Source: Halieaceae bacterium | GTDB lineage: Bacteria > Pseudomonadota > Gammaproteobacteria > Pseudomonadales > Halieaceae | Assembly (NCBI GenBank): GCA_902623175.1 | Contig: CACNSR010000001.1 | Location: 62,001 to 126,000 of the forward strand | Reading direction: 5' to 3' | DNA length: 64,000 nucleotides | Part shown: positions 9,629 to 18,725 of the stretch, piece by piece | Layout of the letters: every line of letters begins with the position of its first letter | Numbering within the stretch: the first letter of the stretch is position 1 | Notes under the pieces: model-generated | Told to the model about the DNA's origin: nothing | Database searches by the model: none | Seen by the model: only the letters and a program-made list of their open reading frames with translations | Made by a program: the position numbers and the translations under genes

Positions 9629-10086
9629 ATCGACGGCGGCGGCACAACGGTCACGGTTTCTTTCTTTGTCGGTGCTGCAACCTGCGCCTCACCTTTGGCG
9701 ACGGCTTTTCCTGCCTGACTTTCCACCGTGCAGCCCAGTGTGACCCAAGGCCGTTTGCCATGCTTGTCAGTCACCTCAAGGGTGACGGTCAGCGTATCGC
9801 CTAGAAACACGGGCGCGCGGAACTGGATGTTTTGGCTCAGGTAGACCGAGCCTGGCCCTGGCAATTGCATTGCGATCGCGGCGCTGATCAGCGCGCCGGT
9901 GAGCATACCGTGGGCAATGCACTCACCAAAGGCCGTGGTGGCCGCGTATTCGGGGTCTAGGTGCAGTGGGTTGTGATCTCCCGAGATCGCGGCGAAGGCC
10001 TCGACCTCCTGATTGGTGATAAGCCGCGTATAGGTCGCGGTATCACCGATGGCGATCTCATCGAAGGTCACATTGCTGATCTGCAT
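9592..10086 (-). CDS. MaoC family (R)-specific enoyl-CoA hydratase
   Basis: Hot-dog fold hydratase, 164 residues, that adds water to trans-2-enoyl-CoA, like PhaJ or the MaoC-type enzymes. The hydratase-2 motif is intact: ISGDHNPLHLD at residues 35-45, with D37 and H42 as the catalytic pair, followed by AFGECIAHGMLTG. The open frame runs upstream to 10146, but the ATG at 10086 has GAGGAAG eight bases before it and begins where the family does. It is divergent from the acyl-CoA ligase gene, so the two probably serve fatty acid metabolism together; that link is inference. The last 37 bases overlap the convergent hypothetical gene. Confidence 0.9.
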   Translation of the reverse strand: MQISNVTFDEIAIGDTATYTRLITNQEVEAFAAISGDHNPLHLDPEYAATTAFGECIAHGMLTGALISAAIAMQLPGPGSVYLSQNIQFRAPVFLGDTLTVTLEVTDKHGKRPWVTLGCTVESQAGKAVAKGEAQVAAPTKKETVTVVPPPSIQLLEEVALASD

Positions 10087-10260
10087 CCTGCGTCTTCCTC
10101 TCGTTTGTTCCGGTTTGGGTTTCTTTGGCGCCTTCTCGCGACTCACTGTGAAGTGGGCCGAGTCCTATGGGCCCGGTTCATATTGCCGCGTCGCGAGGTT
10201 GACCCCGCACGACTCGATCCACATCATACCCAAACCACCTGTGTTACCCGGGATGAATCC

Positions 10261-11937
10261 ATGACGGAAACCGTCCATAGTGCGATCGCGGCGCGGCTTG
10301 ATGCGCTGAGCATTCCGAGTCGCATTGATACTGACAGCTACTCCTCCATCGTTGCCTTGTTCGAAGAGGCGCTATCGACCTATCGAGACGAGGCCGCGTG
10401 TAGCAGCGTGGGTCACACGCTGACCTACGCCGATCTCGACCGGCTCTCGGCGCAGTTTGCCGGCTGGCTACAGCATGGTGCGGGGCTTGAGCGTGGGGAT
10501 CGCGTGGCCGTGCAGATGCCGAATCTCATCCAGTATCTGGCGGTTTCTCTGGGGGCGTTGCGCGCTGGCATGGTGGTGGTCAATACCAACCCGCTTTACA
10601 CCGAGCGGGAGCTGGAGCATCAGCTCAACGATGCCAATGTCAGAGTAATGGTGGTGCAAGCCAACGTGGCGCAAACCGCGGCAGCGGTGCTGCCCAAAAC
10701 AGGCGTGGAGACCGTCGTGGTTACCGAGATCGCTGACCTTCACCCCCGGCCCAAGCGCACGCTCATTAATTTCCTCGTCAAATATGTGAAGCGGATGGTG
10801 CCTGCTTTCTCGATACCCGGTGCTCTCAAGCTGAATGCCGTACTCAAGGCCGGTGCGAAAACGCCTTACCGTGCCGTCATCCTGAACCGCGACGAGCTGG
10901 CGATGCTGCAGTACACGGGCGGTACCACGGGGGTCGCCAAGGGTGCGATGCTGACCCACGGCAACCTGATTGCCAATGTGCTGCAGAGCGATGCTTTTTT
11001 CGAGACCCATAATATCGATGGGCGGGGCAGCACGATGCTGCAGCCACTCCCCGTCTACCATATCTATGCGTTTACGGCGTCGATGTATGCCCTGCGTATT
11101 GGTGCCCATACCGCGTTTGTCCCGAACCCGCGGGACCTGCCCTCGGTAGTCAAGGCATTTGACGATTACAAGCCTGCTTTGTTCTGTGGCCTGAATACGC
11201 TGTTCGTGGCGCTCTGTAATAACGAGGCGTTTCGCGCCCTCGATTTCTCCAACCTGCAGGTGACTCTCTCCGGCGGTATGGCGCTGACCCACGATGCGGC
11301 CAACCGTTGGGCAGAGGTCACTGGTTGCGGCGTATCGGAGGGCTACGGCCTGACTGAGACATCACCGACGGTATCCGCGAATCCCGGTAACGGCGTGCAG
11401 ATTGGCACGATTGGCGTGCCGGTACCGAGCACCGAGATCCAGATTCGCGACGATGAGGGCAACCCGCTCGGGCTCGACGAGGCGGGGGAGCTTTGTGTGC
11501 GCGGTCCGCAGGTCATGGCCGGCTACTGGCAGCGGCCCGAGGCCACGGCGGAAGTGATTGACCGTGACGGCTGGTTTGCCACCGGCGACATCGCGCTGGT
11601 GCAGGGCGATGGCTACATGCGAATTGTCGATCGCAAGAAGGACATGATCGTAGTGTCGGGCTTTAACGTGTATCCGAACGAGCTTGAGGATGTGCTGGTG
11701 ACGCATCACGATGTGGTCGAGTGCGCGGCGATCGGCGTGCCCAGCGAGAGCACAGGGGAGGCGATCCGCATGTACGTGGTGCGCAGCAACCCTGATCTCT
11801 CTGAGGACGACGTGCGCAATTTCATGCGCGCGGGACTCACGGGCTACAAGGTGCCGAAGTCAGTCGTGTTCAAAGATGAGTTACCGAAGACCGCGGTGGG
11901 TAAGATTCTGCGGCGCGAACTGCGCGATCTCGACTGA
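10261..11937 (+). CDS. fadD: Long-chain fatty acid-CoA ligase (FadD-like)
   Basis: AMP-forming acyl-CoA synthetase, about 558 residues, that activates fatty acids in two steps through an acyl-adenylate. The P-loop motif YTGGTTGVAKGA starts at residue 218. Also present are YGLTETSP, GWFATGDI, DRKKDMIVVSGFNVYPNE, and the catalytic lysine region PKTAVGKILRREL at the C-terminus. The open frame begins much further upstream (9961), inside the divergent MaoC gene, but conserved sequence starts after the ATG at 10261, so I use that. E. coli-type FadD is the closest namesake; chain-length preference is inferred. Only 15 bases separate it from hrpA, so it may share a transcript. Confidence 0.92.
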   Translation: MTETVHSAIAARLDALSIPSRIDTDSYSSIVALFEEALSTYRDEAACSSVGHTLTYADLDRLSAQFAGWLQHGAGLERGDRVAVQMPNLIQYLAVSLGALRAGMVVVNTNPLYTERELEHQLNDANVRVMVVQANVAQTAAAVLPKTGVETVVVTEIADLHPRPKRTLINFLVKYVKRMVPAFSIPGALKLNAVLKAGAKTPYRAVILNRDELAMLQYTGGTTGVAKGAMLTHGNLIANVLQSDAFFETHNIDGRGSTMLQPLPVYHIYAFTASMYALRIGAHTAFVPNPRDLPSVVKAFDDYKPALFCGLNTLFVALCNNEAFRALDFSNLQVTLSGGMALTHDAANRWAEVTGCGVSEGYGLTETSPTVSANPGNGVQIGTIGVPVPSTEIQIRDDEGNPLGLDEAGELCVRGPQVMAGYWQRPEATAEVIDRDGWFATGDIALVQGDGYMRIVDRKKDMIVVSGFNVYPNELEDVLVTHHDVVECAAIGVPSESTGEAIRMYVVRSNPDLSEDDVRNFMRAGLTGYKVPKSVVFKDELPKTAVGKILRRELRDLD

Positions 11938-11952
11938 CGCCGGCATTGAACC

Positions 11953-14900
11953 ATGAGTACTGCCCAGCCGGTGACCGAACGCGAGGTGCCAGCACAGATC
12001 GATTTCCCAGAGCAACTGCCAGTCTCTGAGCGCCGCGCCGATATAGAGGCGGCGATCCGCGATCATCAGGTGGTCATCCTCGCGGGCGAGACGGGCTCGG
12101 GTAAAACTACCCAGCTCCCCAAGATTTGTCTGAATCTTGGCCGTGGCCGCCAATTGAGGATTGGTCACACCCAGCCCCGGCGGATTGCCGCGCGCACCGT
12201 GGCTCAGCGCGTTGCTGATGAGCTCAACACGTCGCTGGGCGGCCTAGTGGGCTATCAGATCCGCTTCAACGACACCGTCTCGGATGCCAGCGCCATTAAG
12301 CTCATGACCGATGGCATCCTGCTCGCTGAGCTGACCCACGACCGTGACCTTAGCGCCTACGATACGCTGATCATCGATGAGGCTCACGAGCGCAGCCTCA
12401 ATATCGATTTTCTGCTCGGCTACCTCAAACAACTATTGCCGCGCCGTCCCGACCTCAAAATTATCGTCACCTCGGCCACCATCGACGTGGCGCGTTTCTC
12501 AGAGCATTTTGATTACGCGCCGGTGATTGAGGTCAGCGGCCGAACTTATCCGGTGGATGTGCAGTACGTCGGAGACACCGAGGATCGGGACGAGGGTGTG
12601 CGTCAGCAGATCGCCGACCTGCTCGGTGAAATCGAGCAGTGCCGGTTTGGTCCCCGGGGCGATGCCTTGGTGTTTTTACCTGGCGAGCGGGATATCCGTG
12701 AACTCGCCAAGGCGCTCCGCTGCAACGATCGATTGCGGGTGTTGCCGCTCTATGCTCGGCTAAGTCAGGCCGAACAAAATCGGGTGTTTCAGAGCGGCGG
12801 CTCGGGTATGCGCGTGGTGCTCGCGACCAATGTGGCGGAAACTTCGTTAACCGTGCCGGGCATCCGCTACGTGATTGACCCGGGCGAGGCGCGGATCAGC
12901 CGCTATAGCGCGCGTAGCCGCCTGCAGCGGCTGCCAATCGAGCCCATCTCCCAAGCCAGTGCGAACCAGCGGAAGGGCCGCTGTGGGAGACTCTCAGACG
13001 GTGTGTGCTTTCGGCTCTACAGCGAGCAGGATTTTCTCGGCCGTCCTGAGTTCACCGATCCCGAGATCCGCCGCACCAATCTTGCGGCGGTGGTGCTGCG
13101 TATGCTTGAGCTAGGCCTCGGTGAAGTCGATCGCTTCCCGTTTATTAATCCGCCTGATCCCAAGGTTGTGCGGGATGGGTATCGGCTTTTAGAGGAATTA
13201 GGTGCGGTGTCGGCGCGTGGCAAGCTGACACCGCTAGGGCAGCGTCTGGCCCGCTTACCCGTAGATCCGCGTTTAGGGCGCATGCTGCTCGCCGCCAACG
13301 AGCTCGGATGCCTTGCCGAGGTGCTGGTGGTTGTCAGCGCCATGTCGATTCAGGACCCGCGGGAGCGGCCCACCGACAAACAGACTCAGGCCGACCAGGC
13401 CCATGCCCGGTTCCAGCATCCTCGCTCAGACTTTTTGGCGTGGATCGCGCTGTGGCGCTACTACGAGGAGCAGCGCCAGGCCCTCAGCCAGAATCAGTTG
13501 CGCAAACTCTGCCAGCGCGAGTATCTGGCCTACATGCGCATGCGCGAGTGGCGCGAGATCCATGTCCAGCTAGTCATCGGTTGCCGACAGCTAGGCTTTC
13601 GGGTGCCGCCACAACTCCCCGAGGAGGAGGCCTATGAAGCGATTCATCAGGCGCTACTGACCGGGCTTTTGGGCAATGTGGCTCAGCGCGACGAGGGCAA
13701 GCAGTTCAATGCCACCCGCAACCGCAAGATTATGGTGTTCCCGGGATCGGGCCTGTATAAAAAGCCGCCGCCTTGGTTGGTGGCTGGAGAGATTGTCGAG
13801 ACCACGCAGGTCTACGCACGCCAGTGCGGTTCGATTGAGCCAGACTGGTTGTTGCGCGTCAATCCACGGGTGCTTAAACGCAGCCACTACGAGCCCGCCT
13901 GGCAGCGCCGCAGCGGGAAGGTGATGGCCAAAGAGCGCGTTACGCTCTTCGGGCTCACCATCAGCGACGGCCGACGGGTGCACTTTGGTGACATCGACGC
14001 CAAGACCTCTCGCGAGATCTTTATCCGCGACGCGCTGGTGACCGGCAACGTGATGAGGCCGCCGCCATTTCTTAAAAATAACCTGGCGCTGGTGCGCTCG
14101 GTGGAGGAGCTGGAATCTCGAACCCGGCGGCGGGATTTGCTTATTGAAGAAGAGGCGCTGGTGCAGTTTTACGATGAGCTTCTGAGTGCGGACTGCGTAG
14201 GCATGACCTCGCTTATCAAGTGGTTGAAGGCTGATCGCGCCCGGGACGAAATGCTGCTGCTCAAGCGCGAGCAGATTATGGTTCGCGACCCCGGTGCCGA
14301 GGTCGAGGCGCAGTTCCCTCCCACCCTGCACTGGCAGGGCGTCGACTATCAGCTGCGCTACCAGTTTGAGCCCGGACGCCAGAACGATGGCGTGTCGATC
14401 ACGATCCCGCTGCCGCTTTTAAATCGCGCGCCGCGGTATCTGTTTGAGTGGTTGGTGCCGGGACTACTGCGTGACAAATGCATCGCGCTCATTAAGGGTT
14501 TGCCCAAAACGCTGCGTAAGCAGCTTGTGCCCGCTCCCGATGTGGTCGATGCCGCACTGGTTGAAATCGCCGCAGTGGACAGCGACCTCTGCGCGGCCCT
14601 GAGCGTTGTGCTCAAGCGACAGCGGGGTGTGCAGGTTGGGCCCTATGACTGGCAGCCGGCGCAGCTCGAAGACTTTTACCGCATGAATATTCGTGTGGTG
14701 GATGCCGAGGGAAAATTGCTGGGTCAGGGCCGCGATATGGCGGCCTTGGTCAAGGAGTTCCGCACCAGAGAGCCTGCGGCGGCCGCCCTCCAGGCCGACT
14801 CGCCGGAGCGAAAAATTGTTGACCGCTGGGACTTTGGCGACTTGCCTTCGGTTTGGAAATCGAAGGCCGCCGGGCTCGAGGTGGTTGCCCACCCGGCGTT

Positions 14901-15690
14901 GGTCGCAGAGAAGGGCAGCATTGCCGTCAGGCTCCTGGATTATCCTGGTGAGGCCGCACTGGCTCACGAGGACGGTTTGGTTGCGCTGGCAATCAAGCAG
15001 GCCAGTCAGGTGGTGAAGTCACTGCGCAAGTCACTGCTGTCGGGGAATGAACTGGTGCTCGCGTTTGCGGCGGTAGAAATCGATCGCAAGGGGCTGGTAG
15101 AGGATGTGATCGCGGCGGCGGCCTATGACTCGCTCAGAGCCATCGAAGCCCCGCGTTCTGATGCAGCGTTTAAAGTGTGGTTTGATGCCTTACGCAGTGA
15201 CTGGCACGCCGGGGCTACTGCACTTGGCGAGCAGCTGGCGGTGGCGCTCAAGGCTTGGAGTGCGGCGCGGACTGCCGCGGCTAGGTTGGGCAGTGATTAT
15301 CAGGACAGTCAGCAGGACTGCTGGGCAAATATGCAATCGCTGTTGTCGCCGGCTACGCTCCGTTATGCCGGTAGCGAATGGCTGCGGGAGTACCCTCGCT
15401 ATGCCAAAGCGGCAGAGCACCGGATCAGCCGCCTAAACGGACAATTCCTGAAAGATCAAAAGGCACTGGAGATGCTGACTCCTTGGCAGGACAAGCTCCT
15501 GGCCGCGGCGGATGGTTATCCAGGGCTTCTCAGGCTTTGCGACGAATCAGATCAGTACCGCTGGATGCTCGAGGAATTTCGGGTGTCATTGTTTGCGCAG
15601 CAAATAAAAACGCGCCTTCCGGTCTCCGGCAAACGCCTTGAACAGCAGTGGCTGAAAGTGCAGCAGTGGATCGAGCACAATCCGCGGTAA
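11953..15690 (+). CDS. hrpA: ATP-dependent RNA helicase HrpA
   Basis: DEAH-box RNA helicase of 1245 residues, the usual HrpA length. The motor is complete: Walker A GETGSGKTTQ at residues 45-54, DEAH at 142-145, TSATID (motif III), ATNVAETSLTVPG (motif V) and QRKGRCGR (motif VI). The long C-terminal part corresponds to the HA2/OB and HrpA-specific C-terminal domains. In E. coli HrpA is tied to mRNA processing and to rescue of stalled ribosomes. The ATG at 11953 lies 15 bases after the ligase stop; its ribosome binding site is weak. Confidence 0.95.
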   Translation: MSTAQPVTEREVPAQIDFPEQLPVSERRADIEAAIRDHQVVILAGETGSGKTTQLPKICLNLGRGRQLRIGHTQPRRIAARTVAQRVADELNTSLGGLVGYQIRFNDTVSDASAIKLMTDGILLAELTHDRDLSAYDTLIIDEAHERSLNIDFLLGYLKQLLPRRPDLKIIVTSATIDVARFSEHFDYAPVIEVSGRTYPVDVQYVGDTEDRDEGVRQQIADLLGEIEQCRFGPRGDALVFLPGERDIRELAKALRCNDRLRVLPLYARLSQAEQNRVFQSGGSGMRVVLATNVAETSLTVPGIRYVIDPGEARISRYSARSRLQRLPIEPISQASANQRKGRCGRLSDGVCFRLYSEQDFLGRPEFTDPEIRRTNLAAVVLRMLELGLGEVDRFPFINPPDPKVVRDGYRLLEELGAVSARGKLTPLGQRLARLPVDPRLGRMLLAANELGCLAEVLVVVSAMSIQDPRERPTDKQTQADQAHARFQHPRSDFLAWIALWRYYEEQRQALSQNQLRKLCQREYLAYMRMREWREIHVQLVIGCRQLGFRVPPQLPEEEAYEAIHQALLTGLLGNVAQRDEGKQFNATRNRKIMVFPGSGLYKKPPPWLVAGEIVETTQVYARQCGSIEPDWLLRVNPRVLKRSHYEPAWQRRSGKVMAKERVTLFGLTISDGRRVHFGDIDAKTSREIFIRDALVTGNVMRPPPFLKNNLALVRSVEELESRTRRRDLLIEEEALVQFYDELLSADCVGMTSLIKWLKADRARDEMLLLKREQIMVRDPGAEVEAQFPPTLHWQGVDYQLRYQFEPGRQNDGVSITIPLPLLNRAPRYLFEWLVPGLLRDKCIALIKGLPKTLRKQLVPAPDVVDAALVEIAAVDSDLCAALSVVLKRQRGVQVGPYDWQPAQLEDFYRMNIRVVDAEGKLLGQGRDMAALVKEFRTREPAAAALQADSPERKIVDRWDFGDLPSVWKSKAAGLEVVAHPALVAEKGSIAVRLLDYPGEAALAHEDGLVALAIKQASQVVKSLRKSLLSGNELVLAFAAVEIDRKGLVEDVIAAAAYDSLRAIEAPRSDAAFKVWFDALRSDWHAGATALGEQLAVALKAWSAARTAAARLGSDYQDSQQDCWANMQSLLSPATLRYAGSEWLREYPRYAKAAEHRISRLNGQFLKDQKALEMLTPWQDKLLAAADGYPGLLRLCDESDQYRWMLEEFRVSLFAQQIKTRLPVSGKRLEQQWLKVQQWIEHNPR

Positions 15691-15809
15691 CCCTTTCAGA
15701 ACACCGACTGGACTGATGACCCCAGCGGTCAATAGCGTTAAAATACTAAGATTAGTCATGCTGGCGTAGCAATCAGCGTCAGCGAGACAAGGAGCCTAGA
15801 GAGCTCAGT

Positions 15810-16577
15810 ATGATGCGGTATGCCACAATCCGTTTCCCACACTCCTTTGCGTCAATCGCGAAGCGGCTAGTCCGTGTGTCTCTGGTAGCGCTTGCGCTAA
15901 TCGTGCCTGTCGTCGAGGCGCAAATGCAGGAAGAGATCGACCCCTGGGAAGGCTACAACCGATGGATGTTCGATTTTAACGGCGACACCGACCGTTGGAT
16001 AATCCGACCCGTGGCCAAGGGCTACGACGCCATCATGCCCGAGTTCGGCCGCGTCGGCGTGAACAACTTCTTCAGCAACTTCTATGACTTCAACGGCGCG
16101 CTGAACGCACTTCTGCAGGGACGGATCGAGCAGGCGGTAAACAACACGTTCCGCGTGGTTGCGAACTCGACCATTGGTCTTTTCGGCTTGTTCGATGTGG
16201 CATCGATGGCGGGCATTCCGCGATACGAGACTGATTTTGGCCACACCCTCTCGATCTGGGGCGTGCCCCGGGGTAATTTCCTGGTACTGCCGATCATTGG
16301 GCCAAGCACCGTGCGCTCATCCTTTGGCGCAAGTATTGATGCGTACATTTCACCCCCTCGCCAGATGATGAATGATGAGGCCTACTGGGGTCTGCGCGCG
16401 CTTAACGTGGTCGATATTCGTGCCCGTCTGCTCGACGCTGAGGAGATTATTACCGGCGATCGCTACGTCTTTTTCCGCGACGCGTACCTGCAGAGCCGCG
16501 CCGCACTGGAAGCCGGTGGACAGGTCAAAGACGACTTCTCCGAGTTTGAGAGTGACTGGGACGAGGACGAATTCTGA
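15810..16577 (+). CDS. mlaA: MlaA/VacJ family outer-membrane phospholipid transport protein
   Basis: Component of the Mla system that takes mislocalised phospholipids out of the outer leaflet of the outer membrane. Family hallmarks are PWEGYNRWMFDFN near residue 45, GRVGVNNFFSNFYD, FGHTLSIWGVPRGNFLVLP and GPSTVRSSFG. The protein is 255 residues with a signal peptide (hydrophobic residues about 22-35). It has no cysteine, so the usual lipoprotein anchor is absent and cleavage after VVEA by signal peptidase I is expected. It lies 33 bases before a PP2C-phosphatase/STAS pair; as I recall, a similar vacJ-rssB-rssC order exists in Pseudomonas aeruginosa. Confidence 0.93.
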   Translation: MMRYATIRFPHSFASIAKRLVRVSLVALALIVPVVEAQMQEEIDPWEGYNRWMFDFNGDTDRWIIRPVAKGYDAIMPEFGRVGVNNFFSNFYDFNGALNALLQGRIEQAVNNTFRVVANSTIGLFGLFDVASMAGIPRYETDFGHTLSIWGVPRGNFLVLPIIGPSTVRSSFGASIDAYISPPRQMMNDEAYWGLRALNVVDIRARLLDAEEIITGDRYVFFRDAYLQSRAALEAGGQVKDDFSEFESDWDEDEF

Positions 16578-16610
16578 TGCCTCGCCAGCGGTGGATTTAG
16601 CGCTGCTGAC

Positions 16611-17801
16611 ATGACTCAGGCGGGCTCGGTATTGGTAGTCGATGATCGGGCGGATCGCGCGTCTGCACTAGTGGCCGCATTGGATGACCTGCACCACCGC
16701 TATGAGATCACCCCCGAAGCCCCCGATATCGAGGCTGTGCTGGGCCCGGAGAGCCCGTGGGATTGTGTGATCTGCCACGTGGAGTTGCTCAACGTATCCT
16801 GGGCGTCGGTGCGCCGTGTGATGCGCAATTTCGATGTGCAAGTGCCCGTGCTGGCAGTGAGTGACCACCGCGACATGGATAGCATGACCACTGCCCTTGG
16901 GTTGGGCGCGGCTAGTTTTTTTGTGAATCCCGCCGAGAAACCCGGTCTTGTTAGGCGCGCTATTGAGCGCAGCGTGCATCACCGGCAATTGCAGCGCGAT
17001 CTAGTCGAGTCCAACGAGAGCTTGGAGCGGGCCAACACAGAACTTAGCCACTCGCTGCGCATTCTCGAGCAGGATCAGGCGGCGGGGCGTCAGGTACAGA
17101 AAGCGATGTTCCCTGCGCGATCCCTGAAGGCGGGGGATTACTGGTTTAGCCACCGCATCCTGCCCTCGCTCTACTTGAGCGGCGATTTCACCGATTACTT
17201 TGAGGTCGGGCAGAGCAAGGTAGTGTTTTTTTTGGCGGACGTAGCGGGCCACGGCAGCTCCTCGGCTTTTGCCACCGTGCTGTTAAAGAATTTGTTTGCT
17301 CGTAAGCGCTCGGACTACCTGCGCCGCGACGACGAGACCGTGACTCATCCTGTCGAAATGTTGGCCCTCGCCAATCAGGAACTCCTTGAGCTCCACGTGA
17401 ACAAGTACGCCACCATGGTGGTGGGGTGCCTTGACTATGACAGTAACACCTTGCAGTACTCCGTGGCCGGTCATCTGCCCAAACCCGTGCTGATGACGCC
17501 GGATCACATTGAGTACATGCCGGGCGAGGGTATGCCGGTTGGTTTGACCCCCGAAGCGAATTTCGAACTCGAGGAGAGGGTGCTGCCTGATACTTTCATG
17601 CTGGTGCTGATGTCCGATGGCGTGCTGGAAACCATCGAGGAAGTCGATCTGATTGAGCGCGAAAAAACTCTGCTTGAGCGCTTGGGCGGCACTCTGGTCA
17701 AGCCCGGCGACCTGATTCGCCGGCTGGATTTAGGCGAAGTGACCTCAGATGATTTGGCCGATGATATCGCGGGACTCTTTATAAGCCGAGGTGTGGGGTG
17801 A
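16611..17801 (+). CDS. Receiver-PP2C (SpoIIE-type) phosphatase, RssB-like
   Basis: Two-domain regulator of 396 residues: an N-terminal receiver-like domain (about 1-125), a coiled linker (about 125-165), and a PP2C/SpoIIE serine phosphatase domain (about 170-396). The phosphatase keeps acidic metal-binding motifs (GDFTDYF, ADVAGHG, MSDGVLE) and would dephosphorylate the STAS partner encoded next. The receiver keeps D11/D12 and the K110-P111 pair, but the phosphoacceptor position in the third strand (VICHVEL) is H56 instead of aspartate, so ordinary phosphorylation seems impossible. The GTGA overlap with the next gene indicates coupled synthesis. Partner switching onto a sigma or anti-sigma factor is inferred from the family. 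Confidence 0.88.
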   Translation: MTQAGSVLVVDDRADRASALVAALDDLHHRYEITPEAPDIEAVLGPESPWDCVICHVELLNVSWASVRRVMRNFDVQVPVLAVSDHRDMDSMTTALGLGAASFFVNPAEKPGLVRRAIERSVHHRQLQRDLVESNESLERANTELSHSLRILEQDQAAGRQVQKAMFPARSLKAGDYWFSHRILPSLYLSGDFTDYFEVGQSKVVFFLADVAGHGSSSAFATVLLKNLFARKRSDYLRRDDETVTHPVEMLALANQELLELHVNKYATMVVGCLDYDSNTLQYSVAGHLPKPVLMTPDHIEYMPGEGMPVGLTPEANFELEERVLPDTFMLVLMSDGVLETIEEVDLIEREKTLLERLGGTLVKPGDLIRRLDLGEVTSDDLADDIAGLFISRGVG

Positions 17802-18280
17802 GCGACTGCCGGATTTGCGCGGCCTCTGAGAAAGGTGCCCACGTGCTGAAGCTAGAGGGCGACGTGCGCCTGACCATGTGCACGGCTCTGGACCAATACT
17901 TTCAGTCGATATTCGCCGAGCCGGACTTTATGAGCGTGTGGGTGGATGTCACCGAGGCCGATGGTCTGGATAGCACCACTTTGGGCATGCTCGCCCAGCT
18001 GGCGATTCAGACCAAGGAGCGCTTCGATTTTAGGCCTGCCATCTTCAGCACCAACCCGAGCATTGACCGGCTGCTCGATACGATGGGCTTTAGCCAGCTC
18101 TTTGAGCGACGCAACGAGTGCTGCAACACCGACTGTACAATCACGGAAATTCCCGCAGTGCTCTGCGAGGAGGGTGAAGTGAAAAAACGTGTGCTCGAAG
18201 CGCACCGCACGCTTATGTCGATGAGCGATGAAAATGCTGATGCGTTTAAGGACTTGGTCAGCACCCTCGAGCGACCGTGA
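17798..18280 (+). CDS. STAS domain anti-sigma factor antagonist, RssC-like
   Basis: 160-residue protein with an N-terminal STAS domain (about 10-100). The phosphorylation loop reads GLDSTTLGML, with S59 after D58 as the likely phospho-serine. It should be the substrate of the PP2C phosphatase encoded just upstream, switching between free and kinase-phosphorylated states. The C-terminal 50 residues, including a C-C-N-T-D-C cluster (residues about 108-113), extend beyond the minimal domain; a metal or redox role is possible but unproven. The start is GTG at 17798, overlapping the previous stop. No anti-sigma kinase is present in the window. Confidence 0.88.
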   Translation: MSDCRICAASEKGAHVLKLEGDVRLTMCTALDQYFQSIFAEPDFMSVWVDVTEADGLDSTTLGMLAQLAIQTKERFDFRPAIFSTNPSIDRLLDTMGFSQLFERRNECCNTDCTITEIPAVLCEEGEVKKRVLEAHRTLMSMSDENADAFKDLVSTLERP

Positions 18281-18307
18281 CTTAGCCGGGCCGCTGAACT
18301 AGCCGAC

Positions 18308-18457
18308 TCAGTCGGACGATTCAGTCAGTAAATACACCTTGTCGATGATGGCCTCGACCTGCAGCTCGAGTGATGCGTAGTCCATCTCTGCCACCAGCTC
18401 CAACTTGAGCTCGTGTAGCAGCTCTATGACTTCTTTCAATTCCACCTCGTTAGACAT
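18308..18457 (-). CDS. Small acidic protein, 49 residues
   Basis: A short open frame of 49 codons starting MSNEVELKEV and ending TESSD. The ATG at 18457 has GAGG five bases upstream. The composition is strongly acidic and leucine-rich (for example ELLHELKLELVAEM), consistent with a single amphipathic or coiled-coil helix hairpin. It converges on the STAS gene with only 27 bases between stops. I do not know a family for it. The good ribosome binding site and helical periodicity argue for a real small protein; length alone cannot prove it. Confidence 0.55.
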   Translation of the reverse strand: MSNEVELKEVIELLHELKLELVAEMDYASLELQVEAIIDKVYLLTESSD

Positions 18458-18725
18458 TACTGCCTCGTCCCCACGTCTTGGGTAAATGTTCCAGAGTAAA
18501 TGTTAAATCATGGCAGGAGCGTTTTACGGCCCCAACCGACGACTGACTCAAAAAAATTTCAACAAAACCAATACAGGGTAGGTAGCCCAGATATTGACGA
18601 TCGTAGCATTTGTAATTTGCGAGACCGGGTTTAGAAATGCGGCCATGCGCTGTCGTAGGGTGCCGTGTGGGTTAGTCAGCGAGTAGGAACAACAACATCC
18701 GTCTGCTGTGGTTGCATTGGGATCC

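Noticed and set aside
10468-11292. 274-residue antisense open frame inside the acyl-CoA ligase gene
   Set aside because: Histidine- and arginine-rich shadow of a GC-rich coding strand; no motif and no start signal.
13654-14331. 225-residue antisense frame inside hrpA
   Set aside because: Same reason: a shadow of a strongly conserved gene.
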